DNA of 64,000 nt from Alistipes sp. (GCA_022511345.1 JAFLRR010000014.1:1-64000); one strand, 5' to 3'. Positions 36,201-45,524 are shown, numbered from the stretch's first letter. Translations and numbers: made by a program. Notes: generated by a model from the sequence alone, not told the origin.

Positions 36201-37313
36201 AACGGCAAGGGCATCCCCGCAGCCGAAATCGAGAGCATCTTCCAGCGTTTCTACCGCACCGATACTGTGCATGTCGGTTCGGGCATCGGACTGTCGCTTA
36301 CCAAGGGTATCGTCGAGCGCCACGGCGGCCGCATCGAGGTGCAGAGCGTCGAGAACCAGGGCTCGGTCTTCACCGTTCGGCTGCCTTTGGGCTCGGACCA
36401 TCTGGCAGCCGACCAGATAGCCTCCAAGCCTGCGGCCGTGCAGACCGAGGTGGCCATACCCTATATTCCCGACATGCCCGATGTTGCGGAAGAGATTGTA
36501 GATCAGTCGATTCAACAATCCGTAAGGGGGGGGGAGAGGCGATTCAAGATGCTCGTTGCCGAGGATAACGAGGAGCTGCGAGCCCTCTTCGTCGAGATTT
36601 TCGGCGACAGCTATCAGGTGGTCCTCGCCGGCGACGGCGCCGAGGCGCTCGAGATAATGAAGCGCTTCACTCCCGACATCATAGTCAGCGACATCGTCAT
36701 GCCCAACATGAACGGATTCGAGTTCTGCAAAGCCGTCAAGGGCAATTTCGAAACCAGCCACATACCCTTCATCGCCCTTACGGCCTATGCTTCGACGGCC
36801 AACAACATCCGCGGCTTTCAGCTCGGTGCCGACGACTACATCGCCAAGCCGTTCAATACGAGCATTCTGCTGTCGCGATGCAACAATCTGATAAACAACC
36901 GAATCGCCATGCGCGAGAAGTTCGGCGGCCAGCAGCACATCGAGCCCCAGAATCTGGTCTACTCCTCTATGGACCGACAGTTCATCGAGCGGGCAATGGA
37001 GGTCATCGACGCCAACATCGACAATCCGCAGTTCAGCATCACGTTCTTCGCCAAGGAGATGGCCATGGCGCGCACCAAACTCTTCGTCAAGCTCAAGGCC
37101 ATCTCGGGCCAGACTCCGTCGGAGTTCATCAAGACCATTAAGCTGCAGCGTGCGGCCGACATGCTTGTCAACAATCCCGAGTACAACGTCTCGGACATCT
37201 GCGAACTGCTGGGATTCAACACTCTGCGCTACTTCAGCACCTGCTTCAAACAGAAGTACGGCATCAGCCCGCTGCAGTACCGCCACCGCCGCGGCCGCCT
37301 GGGCGACAGCTGA
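33291..37313 (+). CDS. Hybrid two-component system sensor/AraC regulator
   Basis: A 1340-residue one-protein signalling system. Order: signal peptide (to about 24), two-propeller periplasmic sensor (about 28-690), Y_Y_Y domain (about 695-762), membrane helix (about 767-788), HisKA with H824 (NVAHEFRTP), HATPase (NLLSNALKY, DNGKGIP, GSGIGLSLTKG), receiver with D1134 (VSDIVMP) and C-terminal AraC HTH (about 1245-1335). Such proteins sense oligosaccharides in the periplasm and activate their locus. A run of nine G (36526-36534) lies in the linker between HATPase and receiver; one G more or less would stop translation before D1134. Confidence 0.96.
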   Translation: MKHLRFKICLLLLWLLRFAETAAQPYTYHHVGVNDGLSHYSVLSIYVDERDLVWVGTSDGLNLWSGYDFTVFKTDPEDSGSLFCDNILRVTGDRNGRIWILTLNGIAQFDISDNRFTTLCTGDDYCIASSGGRLLAGRGNTVFMLREGEMAPVCSLSDASAEITALYADFEHDVILAGTSRHGLWRLKRLGDGTFRESLVLDDVHVTEIYRDSRSRYWIGTNNDGVYVSSDDLSSFRNFRHDSHDANSIGSNFVRTFCEDADQKIYIGTFDGFNTCDPVDGTLHRYTSLGSYTDLGYRTAIESTSVWTIACDSRNNIWIGTYFEGIYCFNPGHNIYSKVTASDNEHNGLSSPIVSGIAEDRSGNLYIATEAGGFCRYDRRTGRFEWVRHLNSQAQDYSYDNIKSLYYDPSADLLWLGTHRGGLFRYDPRTGRLRQYSPPHTRHSTSRIVRQILPWRDRLLLATHAGLWCFDPVSETFDRLSGIELTGIISELALSADGRSLYLAGDRQLLYRYDFQSRSISSCRFGSEETLAGNLAASHLLEDSSGRIWVGTENDGIYLFRPDSSSFEHICNLTNNKVCSICELADGRFVVTTSNGLNLLDAYGRSTLKLEAHRELPLRMFNQDALFIASDSTIYAGGIDGMISFRIDHLSPAAPLMSIFPMRLTVDGRNCPLDMLDGGVTEIPHNSAVTVKYAVPNLSLISADLQYRLRGHGDDEWIEMPNDNTVTLINLQPALYTLQVRAVDKNGQFFSMHSASLRIMPPWYGRWWAYALLALVALVLLAVVFRIHSTHIELRASLEYERKKSLDQEELGKSKLRFFTNVAHEFRTPLTIIIGHIESLLQSQIFEPRLYRKLMLIYKSATNMQQLTDELLDFRKHEQGYMKIQASEHDLIHFLQELSIVYREYAATQNIVLQFRPQTERLMVWYDTVQLQKVVSNLLSNALKYTECEHGRITLTASREDEWAVIRVEDNGKGIPAAEIESIFQRFYRTDTVHVGSGIGLSLTKGIVERHGGRIEVQSVENQGSVFTVRLPLGSDHLAADQIASKPAAVQTEVAIPYIPDMPDVAEEIVDQSIQQSVRGGERRFKMLVAEDNEELRALFVEIFGDSYQVVLAGDGAEALEIMKRFTPDIIVSDIVMPNMNGFEFCKAVKGNFETSHIPFIALTAYASTANNIRGFQLGADDYIAKPFNTSILLSRCNNLINNRIAMREKFGGQQHIEPQNLVYSSMDRQFIERAMEVIDANIDNPQFSITFFAKEMAMARTKLFVKLKAISGQTPSEFIKTIKLQRAADMLVNNPEYNVSDICELLGFNTLRYFSTCFKQKYGISPLQYRHRRGRLGDS
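36526..36534 (+). repeat. G9 homopolymer tract inside the hybrid regulator
   Basis: Nine consecutive G encode part of R-G-G at residues 1079-1081, in the linker before the receiver domain. Reading by hand, +1 G reaches TAA at the GGATAACG site (about 36568), and -1 G reaches TAA at about 36656. Both would leave the sensor kinase without its output domains. Confidence 0.8.
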
Positions 37314-37340
37314 TGCGGCGCGCAGGACGGGAGCGCATCT

Positions 37341-37378
37341 GCCGAGCCGGCCGACACCTCGCTGTCGGCCGGCTCGGC
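37341..37378 (+). terminator. 16-bp perfect stem-loop after the regulator
   Basis: The arms 37341-37356 and 37363-37378 are perfectly complementary with a 6-base loop. A T7 run follows about 20 bases later. It probably ends the regulator transcript, although the T-tract is not adjacent. Confidence 0.65.
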
Positions 37379-37469
37379 CGTATGTTGCGGCGGGGTGTTT
37401 TTTTCGGTCGCTATATGCATCTAAAAGAGAGTGTGCGGGGATAAAAATTGATTTTACACGACAAATGAT

Positions 37470-37477
37470 TATTTTTG
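37470..37477 (+). promoter_or_regulatory. Promoter (-7) of the DUF2723 gene
   Basis: TATTTTTG fits TAnnTTTG; ATTG at 37447-37450 is a near -33 box with a 19-bp spacer. It lies 27 bases before the start codon. Confidence 0.65.
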
Positions 37478-37504
37478 CAGTTTGAAACATTTATTGATTA
37501 GGGA

Positions 37505-40500
37505 ATGAGACTATTCACGCGCTGGAACAACATCGTCGGCTGGGCGGTCTTCGCCATTGCCGCAGCGACATATCTGCTGACTACCGAACCCGCCCCGAGC
37601 CTGTGGGACTGCGGCGAGTTCATAGCCTGCGCATTCAAGCAGGAGGTGGGGCACCCTCCCGGAGCGCCGCTCTTCATGCTCATGGCCCGCATCGCCTCGC
37701 TGCTGGCTCCCTCGACGCACTATGTGCCCCACGCGATAAATGCCATGAACTGCATTGCCAGCGCTTTCTGCATCCTGTTCCTCTTCTGGACCGTGACTCA
37801 CATCGCGCGCAAGTTCTTCATGCGCCAGGGCGGCGAGCTTAGCCCCGGCGATGCTGCGACTTCGATTATCGCGGGCGCCATAGGCGCGCTGGCCTTCACC
37901 TTCACCGACACTTTCTGGTTTTCGGCCGTCGAGGGCGAGGTTTACGCCCTCTCGTCGATGTTCACGGCGCTTGTGGTGTGGCTCATGCTCAAGTGGGAGG
38001 ACCAGGCCGACGAGCCGCACGCGGCACGGTGGATAATCCTGATTGCCTATCTGACGGGTCTCTCCATCGGCGTGCATCTTCTGAACCTGCTGACCATCCC
38101 CGCACTGGTGTTCATCTACTACTTCCGCCGCACGGCGCACGTGACGCTCCGCGGCGTGCTGCTCACCACGGCGGTCTCGTTCGCCATACTCGGGGCGGTC
38201 TACTGCCTGATAATACCCTATACGGTGCTCATCGGCGCCTATGTCGACCTGTTTTTCGTCAACACGCTGTCGCTGCCGGTCAATTCGGGCCTGGTCTTCT
38301 TCGTGCTGCTGCTCATAGGGCTGCTCTCGTACGGAGTCTGGCGCACGCACCGCCGCGGCCGCCCTGTGTGGAACATGGTGCTGTTGTCGACGCTCATGAT
38401 AATCGTCGGATACACCTCCTATGCACAGGTTACCATCCGCGCTGCGGCCAATCCGCCCATGAACAGCAACAACCCCAGCACGCCCTTTGCGCTGCTGTCG
38501 TTTCTCAACCGCGACCAGTACGGCAACAAGCCGCTGCTCTACGGAGCCTACTACTCGGCGCCGATAGAGGATGTCGAGTTCCGCGACACATACACCTATG
38601 ACGACAGTCTGAAGCGCTACGTGCCGCGCCGCGAGATGAGCAACTACATCTATGCCGACGGCTTCATGCACCTCATGCCCCGCATGTGGAGCCGCCAGCG
38701 CAGCGAGAGCGACTACAAGGCCTGGGCCGCCTACCGCACCAAGATCGAGACCCTGCGCGACGACGACGGCGAGATAATGCGCGACGACGACGGCCGCCCG
38801 GTCAAGGGGCGCGTCTACGACTTCGGCCGCACGCGTTTCTACGACGACGGCTACGAGAAGCGCCGCATAACCGAGCCCACTTTCGGCGAGAATCTGCGAT
38901 TCTTCTTCTCCTACCAGCTCAACTACATGTACTGGCGCTACTTCCTGTGGAATTTCGTCGGCCGCCAGAACGACATACAGGCCGACGGCGCCACGATAAT
39001 CGACGGCAACTGGATGTCGGGCATCAAGGCCATCGACCGCCTCTACATAGGCCCGCAGGAGAACCTGCCGCGCGAGGTGGCCGGGAACCGCGCCCGCAAC
39101 AAATACTACTTCCTGCCCTTCCTGCTGGGTCTGATAGGCATGATGTGGCAGCTGAACCGCGACCGCCGCAACTTCACGGTGGTCATGTGGCTCTTCATAA
39201 TGACCGGTCCGGCGCTGGTGGCCTACTTCAACACCCAGCCGCTGGAGCCCCGCGAGCGCGACTACGTCTATGCCGGCTCGTTCTATGCCTTCTGCATGTG
39301 GATAGGTCTGGGCGCTGCGGCGCTTCGCGAGCTCTTCTTCACGCTCTCCAAACGTCAGAAGGGGGCCATTGTAGCCGCTGCCGTCGTGTCGCTGAGCGTT
39401 CCGTGCGTTCTCGCAGCCCAGAACTGGGACGACCACGACCGTTCGCACCGCACCTGGGCCCGCGACCTTGGCTGGAATTTCCTGCAGTCCACGCTGCCCA
39501 ACTCCATCATCCTCAACTACGGCGACAACGACACCTTCCCGCTGTGGCTCAACCAGGAGATCGACGGCGTGCGTCCCGACGTGAAGATTATGAACACCTC
39601 CTATCTGGGCGGCGACTGGTACATCGACCAGATGAAGACCGCCTCGAACGATTCGGCGCCCGTGCCCCTGTCGCTGCCGCGGTCGAAGTACTCCGGCGAC
39701 ACGAACAACCAGATATACATCCTCGACCGCATTCAGCGGCCCGTGACGGCCAAGGAGCTCATGGAGTTCATCATAAGCGACCATCCCAACACCAAGGCCG
39801 AGCTGTTCCGCGGCGAGAAGTCGGACTACATCCCCAGCCGCACGATAGCCATACCGGTCGACAAGGATAACGCCATCGCCTCGGGCATCGTCCGTGAACA
39901 GGACCGCGACCTTATGGTCGACACGGTCTACATGAATCTCAAGGGCAACTACCTCGACAAGAACGAGCTGATTATAGTCGACATGCTCGCCAACTTCGAC
40001 TGGAAGCGCCCCATATTCTTCACCCAGACCTTCACCGTTCGCAACCTCGGCCTGCTGGACTACATGCAGTTCGACGGCTTCGCCTACCGTCTGGTGCCTA
40101 TCTACACTCCCTATGACGCCCGCTACGGCGATCTGGGGCGTGTCGACCCCGACTATTCCGCGCCGCTGCTTCGCGATGTGTTCCGCTACGGCAACGTCTC
40201 CGACCCGAGGACCTATGTCGACCACTTCACGCAGTACAACATGTCGGCTTCACACCTGCGCGACGGCTTCGCCCGCGTGGCTTCGGAGCTGGCGCGTCAG
40301 GGTCGCAGCGACGAGGCTGTGGAGCTGCTCGACCTGGCTCTCGAGAAGCTGCCCACCTCGCAGATAAGATTCTCCTACTACAACACCTTCCCGCTCATTC
40401 GGGCCTACTATCTTGCCGGTGCCGATGAGAAGGGCGACGCGCTGTTGTACGAGTACATGGACAATCTCATCGAGTACATCGAGTACTACCTGACTTTCGA

Positions 40501-40696
40501 GGGCGTTCAGGCCGACCTGGTGGCCGACGCGCTCGACGACAAGGTCTACATGCTCGACCGACTCTACTATCTGGCAGCGGCCTCGGGCCGCCGCGAGGCC
40601 GTCGAGCGCTTCAACGACTACTACCGCACCTTCGGAGCTACCGACGATACGCTCGTCGACCCTTCGGCGGGTATCGACGAGGCTGCCGGGGAGTAG
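37505..40696 (+). CDS. DUF2723 membrane protein, O-mannosyltransferase-like
   Basis: A 1063-residue protein. The N-terminal half has about 10-12 membrane helices; residues 27-58 contain the conserved block TTEPAPSLWDCGEFIACAFK with D35 and E38 at the expected place for GT-C glycosyltransferase active-site acids, followed by VGHPPGAPLFML. The C-terminal half (about 620-1063) is soluble, probably periplasmic. DUF2723 is shared with human TMEM260, a protein O-mannosyltransferase, so a role in protein glycosylation is plausible but not shown. It is transcribed from its own promoter ahead of tatA. Confidence 0.82.
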   Translation: MRLFTRWNNIVGWAVFAIAAATYLLTTEPAPSLWDCGEFIACAFKQEVGHPPGAPLFMLMARIASLLAPSTHYVPHAINAMNCIASAFCILFLFWTVTHIARKFFMRQGGELSPGDAATSIIAGAIGALAFTFTDTFWFSAVEGEVYALSSMFTALVVWLMLKWEDQADEPHAARWIILIAYLTGLSIGVHLLNLLTIPALVFIYYFRRTAHVTLRGVLLTTAVSFAILGAVYCLIIPYTVLIGAYVDLFFVNTLSLPVNSGLVFFVLLLIGLLSYGVWRTHRRGRPVWNMVLLSTLMIIVGYTSYAQVTIRAAANPPMNSNNPSTPFALLSFLNRDQYGNKPLLYGAYYSAPIEDVEFRDTYTYDDSLKRYVPRREMSNYIYADGFMHLMPRMWSRQRSESDYKAWAAYRTKIETLRDDDGEIMRDDDGRPVKGRVYDFGRTRFYDDGYEKRRITEPTFGENLRFFFSYQLNYMYWRYFLWNFVGRQNDIQADGATIIDGNWMSGIKAIDRLYIGPQENLPREVAGNRARNKYYFLPFLLGLIGMMWQLNRDRRNFTVVMWLFIMTGPALVAYFNTQPLEPRERDYVYAGSFYAFCMWIGLGAAALRELFFTLSKRQKGAIVAAAVVSLSVPCVLAAQNWDDHDRSHRTWARDLGWNFLQSTLPNSIILNYGDNDTFPLWLNQEIDGVRPDVKIMNTSYLGGDWYIDQMKTASNDSAPVPLSLPRSKYSGDTNNQIYILDRIQRPVTAKELMEFIISDHPNTKAELFRGEKSDYIPSRTIAIPVDKDNAIASGIVREQDRDLMVDTVYMNLKGNYLDKNELIIVDMLANFDWKRPIFFTQTFTVRNLGLLDYMQFDGFAYRLVPIYTPYDARYGDLGRVDPDYSAPLLRDVFRYGNVSDPRTYVDHFTQYNMSASHLRDGFARVASELARQGRSDEAVELLDLALEKLPTSQIRFSYYNTFPLIRAYYLAGADEKGDALLYEYMDNLIEYIEYYLTFEGVQADLVADALDDKVYMLDRLYYLAAASGRREAVERFNDYYRTFGATDDTLVDPSAGIDEAAGE

Positions 40697-40732
40697 TAGT
40701 TCTGCTCAGCGAAGTTGCTGAACCGAAAGCGT

Positions 40733-40764
40733 TTTGGCTTTGTTGAATATTATGCGTATATTTG
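40733..40764 (+). promoter_or_regulatory. Promoter of tatA
   Basis: TTTG (40733-40736) and TATATTTG (40757-40764) match both boxes of the Bacteroidetes promoter with a 20-bp spacer. It lies 25 bases before the tatA start. Confidence 0.8.
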
Positions 40765-40789
40765 CACGAGTTAAAAAACTGTATTTATT

Positions 40790-41440
40790 ATGTTTTTGTC
40801 GATTATGCCGATGTTTCTCGGCAATATAGGCGCCACAGAGATTATACTTCTGGTCGTTCTGGCGCTTGTGTTTTTCGGCGGCAAGAAGATTCCCGAACTG
40901 ATGCGCGGCATGGGCCGCGGAGTCAAGGAGTTCAAGGACGCCGTCAAGCAGGACTACTCTGACGAGGGCGACGAGGCTGCAAAAGCTGCCGCACAGAGCG
41001 CTCCGGCACCCAAGAAGCGTCGCGGCCGCCGTCCCAAGAACGCGAACGCCGCCGCAGCACCTGCCCCCGAGGCCGCTGCCACTGCATCGGAGTCTCCGGC
41101 ACCGAAGAAGCGCCGCGGCCGCCGACCCAAGAACGCGAATGCCGCCGCAGCCCCTGCTCCTGAAACTGCATCCACTGCATCGGAGGCTCCGGCACCGAAG
41201 AAGCGCCGCGGCCGCCGACCCAAGAACGCGAACGCCGCAGCAGCACCTGCCACCGAGGCCGCAACAACTGCATCGGAGACTCCGGCACCCAAGAAGCGCC
41301 GCGGCCGCCGACCCAAGAACGCGAACGCCGCCGCAGCACCTGCCTCCGAGACCGCAACAACTGCATCGGAGACTCCGGCACCCAAGAAGCGCCGCGGCCG
41401 CCGTCCCAAGAACGCAAACACCGGCAACGGCGAGAATTAG
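40790..41440 (+). CDS. tatA: Twin-arginine translocase TatA with basic repeat tail
   Basis: A 216-residue TatA/E protein, about two to three times the usual length. Residues 10-55 are a normal TatA: short periplasmic start, membrane helix (about 15-30), FFGGKKIPELMRG hinge and amphipathic helix. From 72 the protein is four exact 31-residue repeats plus a fifth partial one, each carrying PAPKKRRGRRPKNAN followed by an alanine/proline/threonine/glutamate spacer. The tail would be cytoplasmic. The start may also be M7 (MPMFLG). It lies upstream of tatC with about 125 bases between. The function of the tail is unknown. Confidence 0.9.
   Translation: MFLSIMPMFLGNIGATEIILLVVLALVFFGGKKIPELMRGMGRGVKEFKDAVKQDYSDEGDEAAKAAAQSAPAPKKRRGRRPKNANAAAAPAPEAAATASESPAPKKRRGRRPKNANAAAAPAPETASTASEAPAPKKRRGRRPKNANAAAAPATEAATTASETPAPKKRRGRRPKNANAAAAPASETATTASETPAPKKRRGRRPKNANTGNGEN
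41003..41437 (+). repeat. 93-bp tandem repeats in tatA (4.7 copies)
   Basis: Units begin at 41003, 41096, 41189 and 41282, with a partial fifth unit from 41375. Each encodes 31 residues. The KKRRGRRPKNAN core is unchanged at the protein level in all five copies, while the spacer part varies. It is in frame throughout, so copy-number change would keep the protein open. Confidence 0.92.
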
Positions 41441-41565
41441 CGCCTGCGCCTTAAACTCCGATCGTCCGGGATTCCGAGTGCGGATTCCCGGTCGTTTTGC
41501 ACCTGCCGCCGGCCTATGCCGGGTGGCCGGGCCGAGTTGAGGCTTGATGGCGCATAGGTTTGATT

Positions 41566-42375
41566 ATGAGCAATCGGAAAAATAGCGAGGGAACCTTCGG
41601 CGAGCATCTCGAGGCGCTCAGGCCGCATCTGCTGCGCGGGGCTGCGATGCTTGCGGTGATGTTCGTTGCGGCATTCATCGCCAAGCGGTATGTCGTCGAC
41701 GGCCTGCTGATGGGCCCCATGAAGCCCGATTTTCCGACCAACCGCCTGCTGGCGCGGCTGGCCGGCCTGCTCGGTGCCGATGCTCTCTATCTGAACCGCG
41801 CGGCAGTGCCGCTGGTCAACACCTCCATGGCCGGACAGCTCAACCTGCATCTGAAGGCCGCATTCTTCACCGCCGCGGTGGTTTCGCTGCCCTATATCGT
41901 CGCCGAGCTGTGGAGCTTCGTGCGCCCGGCGCTCACCGAGCGCGAGGCCCGCGGCTGCAGGATGTTCGCACTTAAGGTGTCGCTCTGCTTTCTCTTCGGA
42001 GCCGCTTTCGGCTATATGGCCGTCGCGCCGCTTGCGGTGAGCTTTCTGTCGGGCTACAGTGCCAGTGCTGCTGTGAGCAACATGATCGACGTGAACTCCT
42101 ACCTGTCGACAGTCATCGACGTGACCCTCGCCTGCGGCGTCATCTTCCAGCTGCCGCTTGCCGTGAAGCTGCTCGCCCGTGCGGGTCTGCTGACTCCCGC
42201 GTTCATGCGCCGCTACCGCCGCCATGCCTTCATGATACTGGCCCTGCTGGCCGTGGTCATCACCCCTCCCGACATCGTGAGCGCGCTGCTGGTCATAGCG
42301 CCGCTGTTCGGTCTCTATGAGCTGAGCGTCTCCATCGCCGCCCGCGAGGAGCGCCGCCGCGCTGCCGAGTCGTGA
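41566..42375 (+). CDS. tatC: Twin-arginine translocase TatC
   Basis: A 269-residue six-helix membrane protein that recognises twin-arginine signal peptides. The ATG at 41566 is preferred to a TTG two codons upstream. Signature: GTFGEHLEALRPHL near the N-terminus with E13 (signal-peptide contact) and E127 in PALTEREAR (equivalent of the second E. coli contact glutamate), then YLSTVIDVTLACGVIFQLPL in the third part and VVITPPDIVSALLVIAP near the end. The pair tatA-tatC is the minimal translocase. Confidence 0.93.
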   Translation: MSNRKNSEGTFGEHLEALRPHLLRGAAMLAVMFVAAFIAKRYVVDGLLMGPMKPDFPTNRLLARLAGLLGADALYLNRAAVPLVNTSMAGQLNLHLKAAFFTAAVVSLPYIVAELWSFVRPALTEREARGCRMFALKVSLCFLFGAAFGYMAVAPLAVSFLSGYSASAAVSNMIDVNSYLSTVIDVTLACGVIFQLPLAVKLLARAGLLTPAFMRRYRRHAFMILALLAVVITPPDIVSALLVIAPLFGLYELSVSIAAREERRRAAES

Positions 42376-42435
42376 CGGTAGGATGTTTGCAGACCGAAAA
42401 AGAGCCGTCGGATTGGAAAATGCCGGCGGATTTTG

Positions 42436-42443
42436 TAAATTTG
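42436..42443 (+). promoter_or_regulatory. -7 promoter element of the suf operon
   Basis: TAAATTTG fits TAnnTTTG; ATTG/TTGG near 42412-42416 may be the -33 box at about 20 bp. It lies 19 bases before sufB. Confidence 0.6.
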
Positions 42444-42462
42444 CATCCGCTATAACAACGAC

Positions 42463-43911
42463 ATGTCCCGAATCGAGGAAAATATGGAGGCAGTGCATCC
42501 TGCCGGCGAGGAGTACAAGTACGGCTTCTCCTCCGACATAGCCACCGAAACCATCGGCAAAGGCCTCTCCGAAGAGGTCATACGCACCATATCGGCAAAG
42601 AAGCAGGAGCCGGCATGGATGCTCGAGCGGAGGCTTCATGCCTACCGCCGCTGGCTCACTATGACGCCTCCGTCGTGGGCCCATCTGACCATTCCCGAGA
42701 TAGATTTCGACGACATAATCTACTATGCCGCTCCCAAGCCGCGCAAGAGCGCCGGTTCGGCCGACGATATCGACCCCGAGCTGAAGCGCACCTTCGATAA
42801 GCTGGGCATACCTCTCGAGGAGCAGCTGGCCCTGTCGGGCGTGGCTGTCGATGCCGTCATGGACTCGGTGTCGGTCAAGACCACCTTCAAGCAGACCCTG
42901 GCCGAGAAGGGCATAATATTCTGCTCGATGTCCGAGGCCGTGCGCGAATATCCCGAGCTGGTGCAGAAGTATCTTGGCTCGGTCGTTCCCGATGGCGACA
43001 ACTTCTACGCGGCGCTCAACGCCGCAGTCTTCTCCGACGGTTCGTTCTGCTACGTTCCCAAAGGCGTCCGCTGCCCTATGGAGCTGTCGACCTACTTCCG
43101 CATAAATGCGGCGGGCACGGGTCAGTTCGAGCGCACGCTCATCGTGGCCGACGAGGGCTCATATGTCAGCTACCTTGAGGGCTGCACGGCTCCGCGCCGC
43201 GACGAGAACCAGCTGCATGCCGCCGTCGTCGAGATTGTCGTCGAGCGCGATGCCGAGGTCAAGTATTCGACCGTCCAGAACTGGTACCCGGGCGACAAGG
43301 ACGGCCGCGGCGGCGTCTACAACTTCGTCACCAAGCGCGGCATCTGCCGCCAGAATGCGCGTCTGTCGTGGACGCAGGTCGAGACCGGCTCGGCCATCAC
43401 GTGGAAGTATCCGAGCTGCGTGCTTGCCGGCGACAACTCCGTTGGCGAGTTCTACTCGGTGGCCATGACGGGCAACATGCAGCAGGCCGACACCGGCACC
43501 AAGATGATACACCTGGGCCGCAACACACGCAGCCGCATAGTATCCAAGGGCATCTCGGCCGGCCGCAGCCAGAACGCCTACCGCGGACTGGTCCGCGTGG
43601 CCCGCGGAGCCGACAATGCCCGCAACTACTCGCAGTGCGACTCGCTGCTCATCGGCAGCCTTTGCGGGGCCCACACCTTCCCCGAGGCCGACTGCCGCAA
43701 TTCGTCGGCTGTTCTGGAGCACGAGGCCACCACCTCGAAGATCTCCGAGGAGCAGCTCTTCTACTGCAACCAGCGCGGCCTTACCACCGAGCAGGCTGCG
43801 GGCCTGATTGTTAACGGCTACGCCCGCGAGGTGCTCTCCAAGCTGCCCATGGAGTTCGCGGTCGAGGCGCAGAAGCTGCTGGCGCTCAACCTCGAAGGGG
43901 CAGTAGGGTAG
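42463..43911 (+). CDS. sufB: Fe-S cluster assembly protein SufB
   Basis: A 482-residue scaffold subunit of the SufBCD complex. Typical segments: [20 protein letters not shown] at the N-terminus, [21 protein letters not shown] in the middle and [20 protein letters not shown] near the C-terminus. Full length. First gene of sufB-sufC-sufD-sufS, all on the plus strand with short gaps. Confidence 0.95.
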   Translation: MSRIEENMEAVHPAGEEYKYGFSSDIATETIGKGLSEEVIRTISAKKQEPAWMLERRLHAYRRWLTMTPPSWAHLTIPEIDFDDIIYYAAPKPRKSAGSADDIDPELKRTFDKLGIPLEEQLALSGVAVDAVMDSVSVKTTFKQTLAEKGIIFCSMSEAVREYPELVQKYLGSVVPDGDNFYAALNAAVFSDGSFCYVPKGVRCPMELSTYFRINAAGTGQFERTLIVADEGSYVSYLEGCTAPRRDENQLHAAVVEIVVERDAEVKYSTVQNWYPGDKDGRGGVYNFVTKRGICRQNARLSWTQVETGSAITWKYPSCVLAGDNSVGEFYSVAMTGNMQQADTGTKMIHLGRNTRSRIVSKGISAGRSQNAYRGLVRVARGADNARNYSQCDSLLIGSLCGAHTFPEADCRNSSAVLEHEATTSKISEEQLFYCNQRGLTTEQAAGLIVNGYAREVLSKLPMEFAVEAQKLLALNLEGAVG

Positions 43912-43939
43912 TGATTGAAAAATAAGATTGACTATTAAT

Positions 43940-44695
<756 letters not shown>

Positions 44696-44699
44696 CGCG

Positions 44700-45521
44700 A
44701 TGGGATTCACCGAACATATCTCGAATGCGGATTTGCACCCCGTGCAGGGCCATCTGCACGTCGCTGCGGGCGATGAGGCGGTCATCCTGGTGGCGCGCGA
44801 GGGCGGGCCTCTGAACATCCGGGCCGCCGAAGGCGCCCAGGTGCGTCTGTTGCTGGCCCCTGCCTGCGATGAGGCTCAGACGGCGCATTTTGAACTTGCC
44901 TGCGGTGCCAGCGTGCATGTAGTCGGTCTGTTCAGCGACGTCGGCGCTTCGGTCGAGGTGCGCCAGCAGGCCGGCAGCCAGTTCCGTATGACGGCCGTCG
45001 CGGCCGGCAATGCGTCGCTCGACATCTGCGCATCGCTCTGCCAGCCCGAGGCCGGTTTCAGCTTCTCGGGCGTAGCGGCTGCCGCCCGAAACCAGAGCGT
45101 GCAGCTCGATATGCGCGTTATGCACGATGCGCCCTCGTGCCGCAGCAGTGCCGTTGTCAAGGGCGTGGCCTCGGGCGACGGACGCATGCGTTTCGAGGGA
45201 CGTGCCGTCGTGGCGCAGGGTGCCGACGGCACCGACGCCCGCCAGACAAGCCGCAACCTGCTTCTGGGCGACGAGGCCCGCATCACGACGCTGCCCCAGC
45301 TCGAGATTTACGCCGACGACGTGAAGTGCTCGCACGGCGCCACCGTGGGCCGCGCCGACGACGAGGCGGTCATGTACATGCGTCAGCGCGGTCTGAGCGA
45401 GCAGGCAGCCCGCCGACTGCTGACCGAAGGATTCCTGCTGGACATAGTCTCCGACTGTGCCGTCGGCGAGCTTGCCGGGACTGTCGAGGAGCGCCTGCGG
45501 GAGATAATAGAACATTTGTAG
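44700..45521 (+). CDS. sufD: SufD, short form
   Basis: A 273-residue SufD, well short of the roughly 420-450 residues usual for the family. The conserved C-terminal beta-helix part is present (ITTLPQLEIYADDVKCSHGA, VMYMRQRGLSEQAARRLL, GFLLDIVSD). The N-terminal helical region is largely missing. No frameshift or leftover is visible between sufC and the start (4 bases), so this appears to be a true short gene rather than a broken one. Confidence 0.88.
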   Translation: MGFTEHISNADLHPVQGHLHVAAGDEAVILVAREGGPLNIRAAEGAQVRLLLAPACDEAQTAHFELACGASVHVVGLFSDVGASVEVRQQAGSQFRMTAVAAGNASLDICASLCQPEAGFSFSGVAAAARNQSVQLDMRVMHDAPSCRSSAVVKGVASGDGRMRFEGRAVVAQGADGTDARQTSRNLLLGDEARITTLPQLEIYADDVKCSHGATVGRADDEAVMYMRQRGLSEQAARRLLTEGFLLDIVSDCAVGELAGTVEERLREIIEHL

Positions 45522-45524
45522 CCG

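Noticed and set aside
40954..41427. Antisense open frames over the tatA repeats
   Set aside because: They arise from the repeated codons; no start signal or homology.
41003..41437. Tandem 93-bp repeats as a possible CRISPR array
   Set aside because: Units are directly abutted, in frame and coding within tatA, with no spacers and no cas genes.
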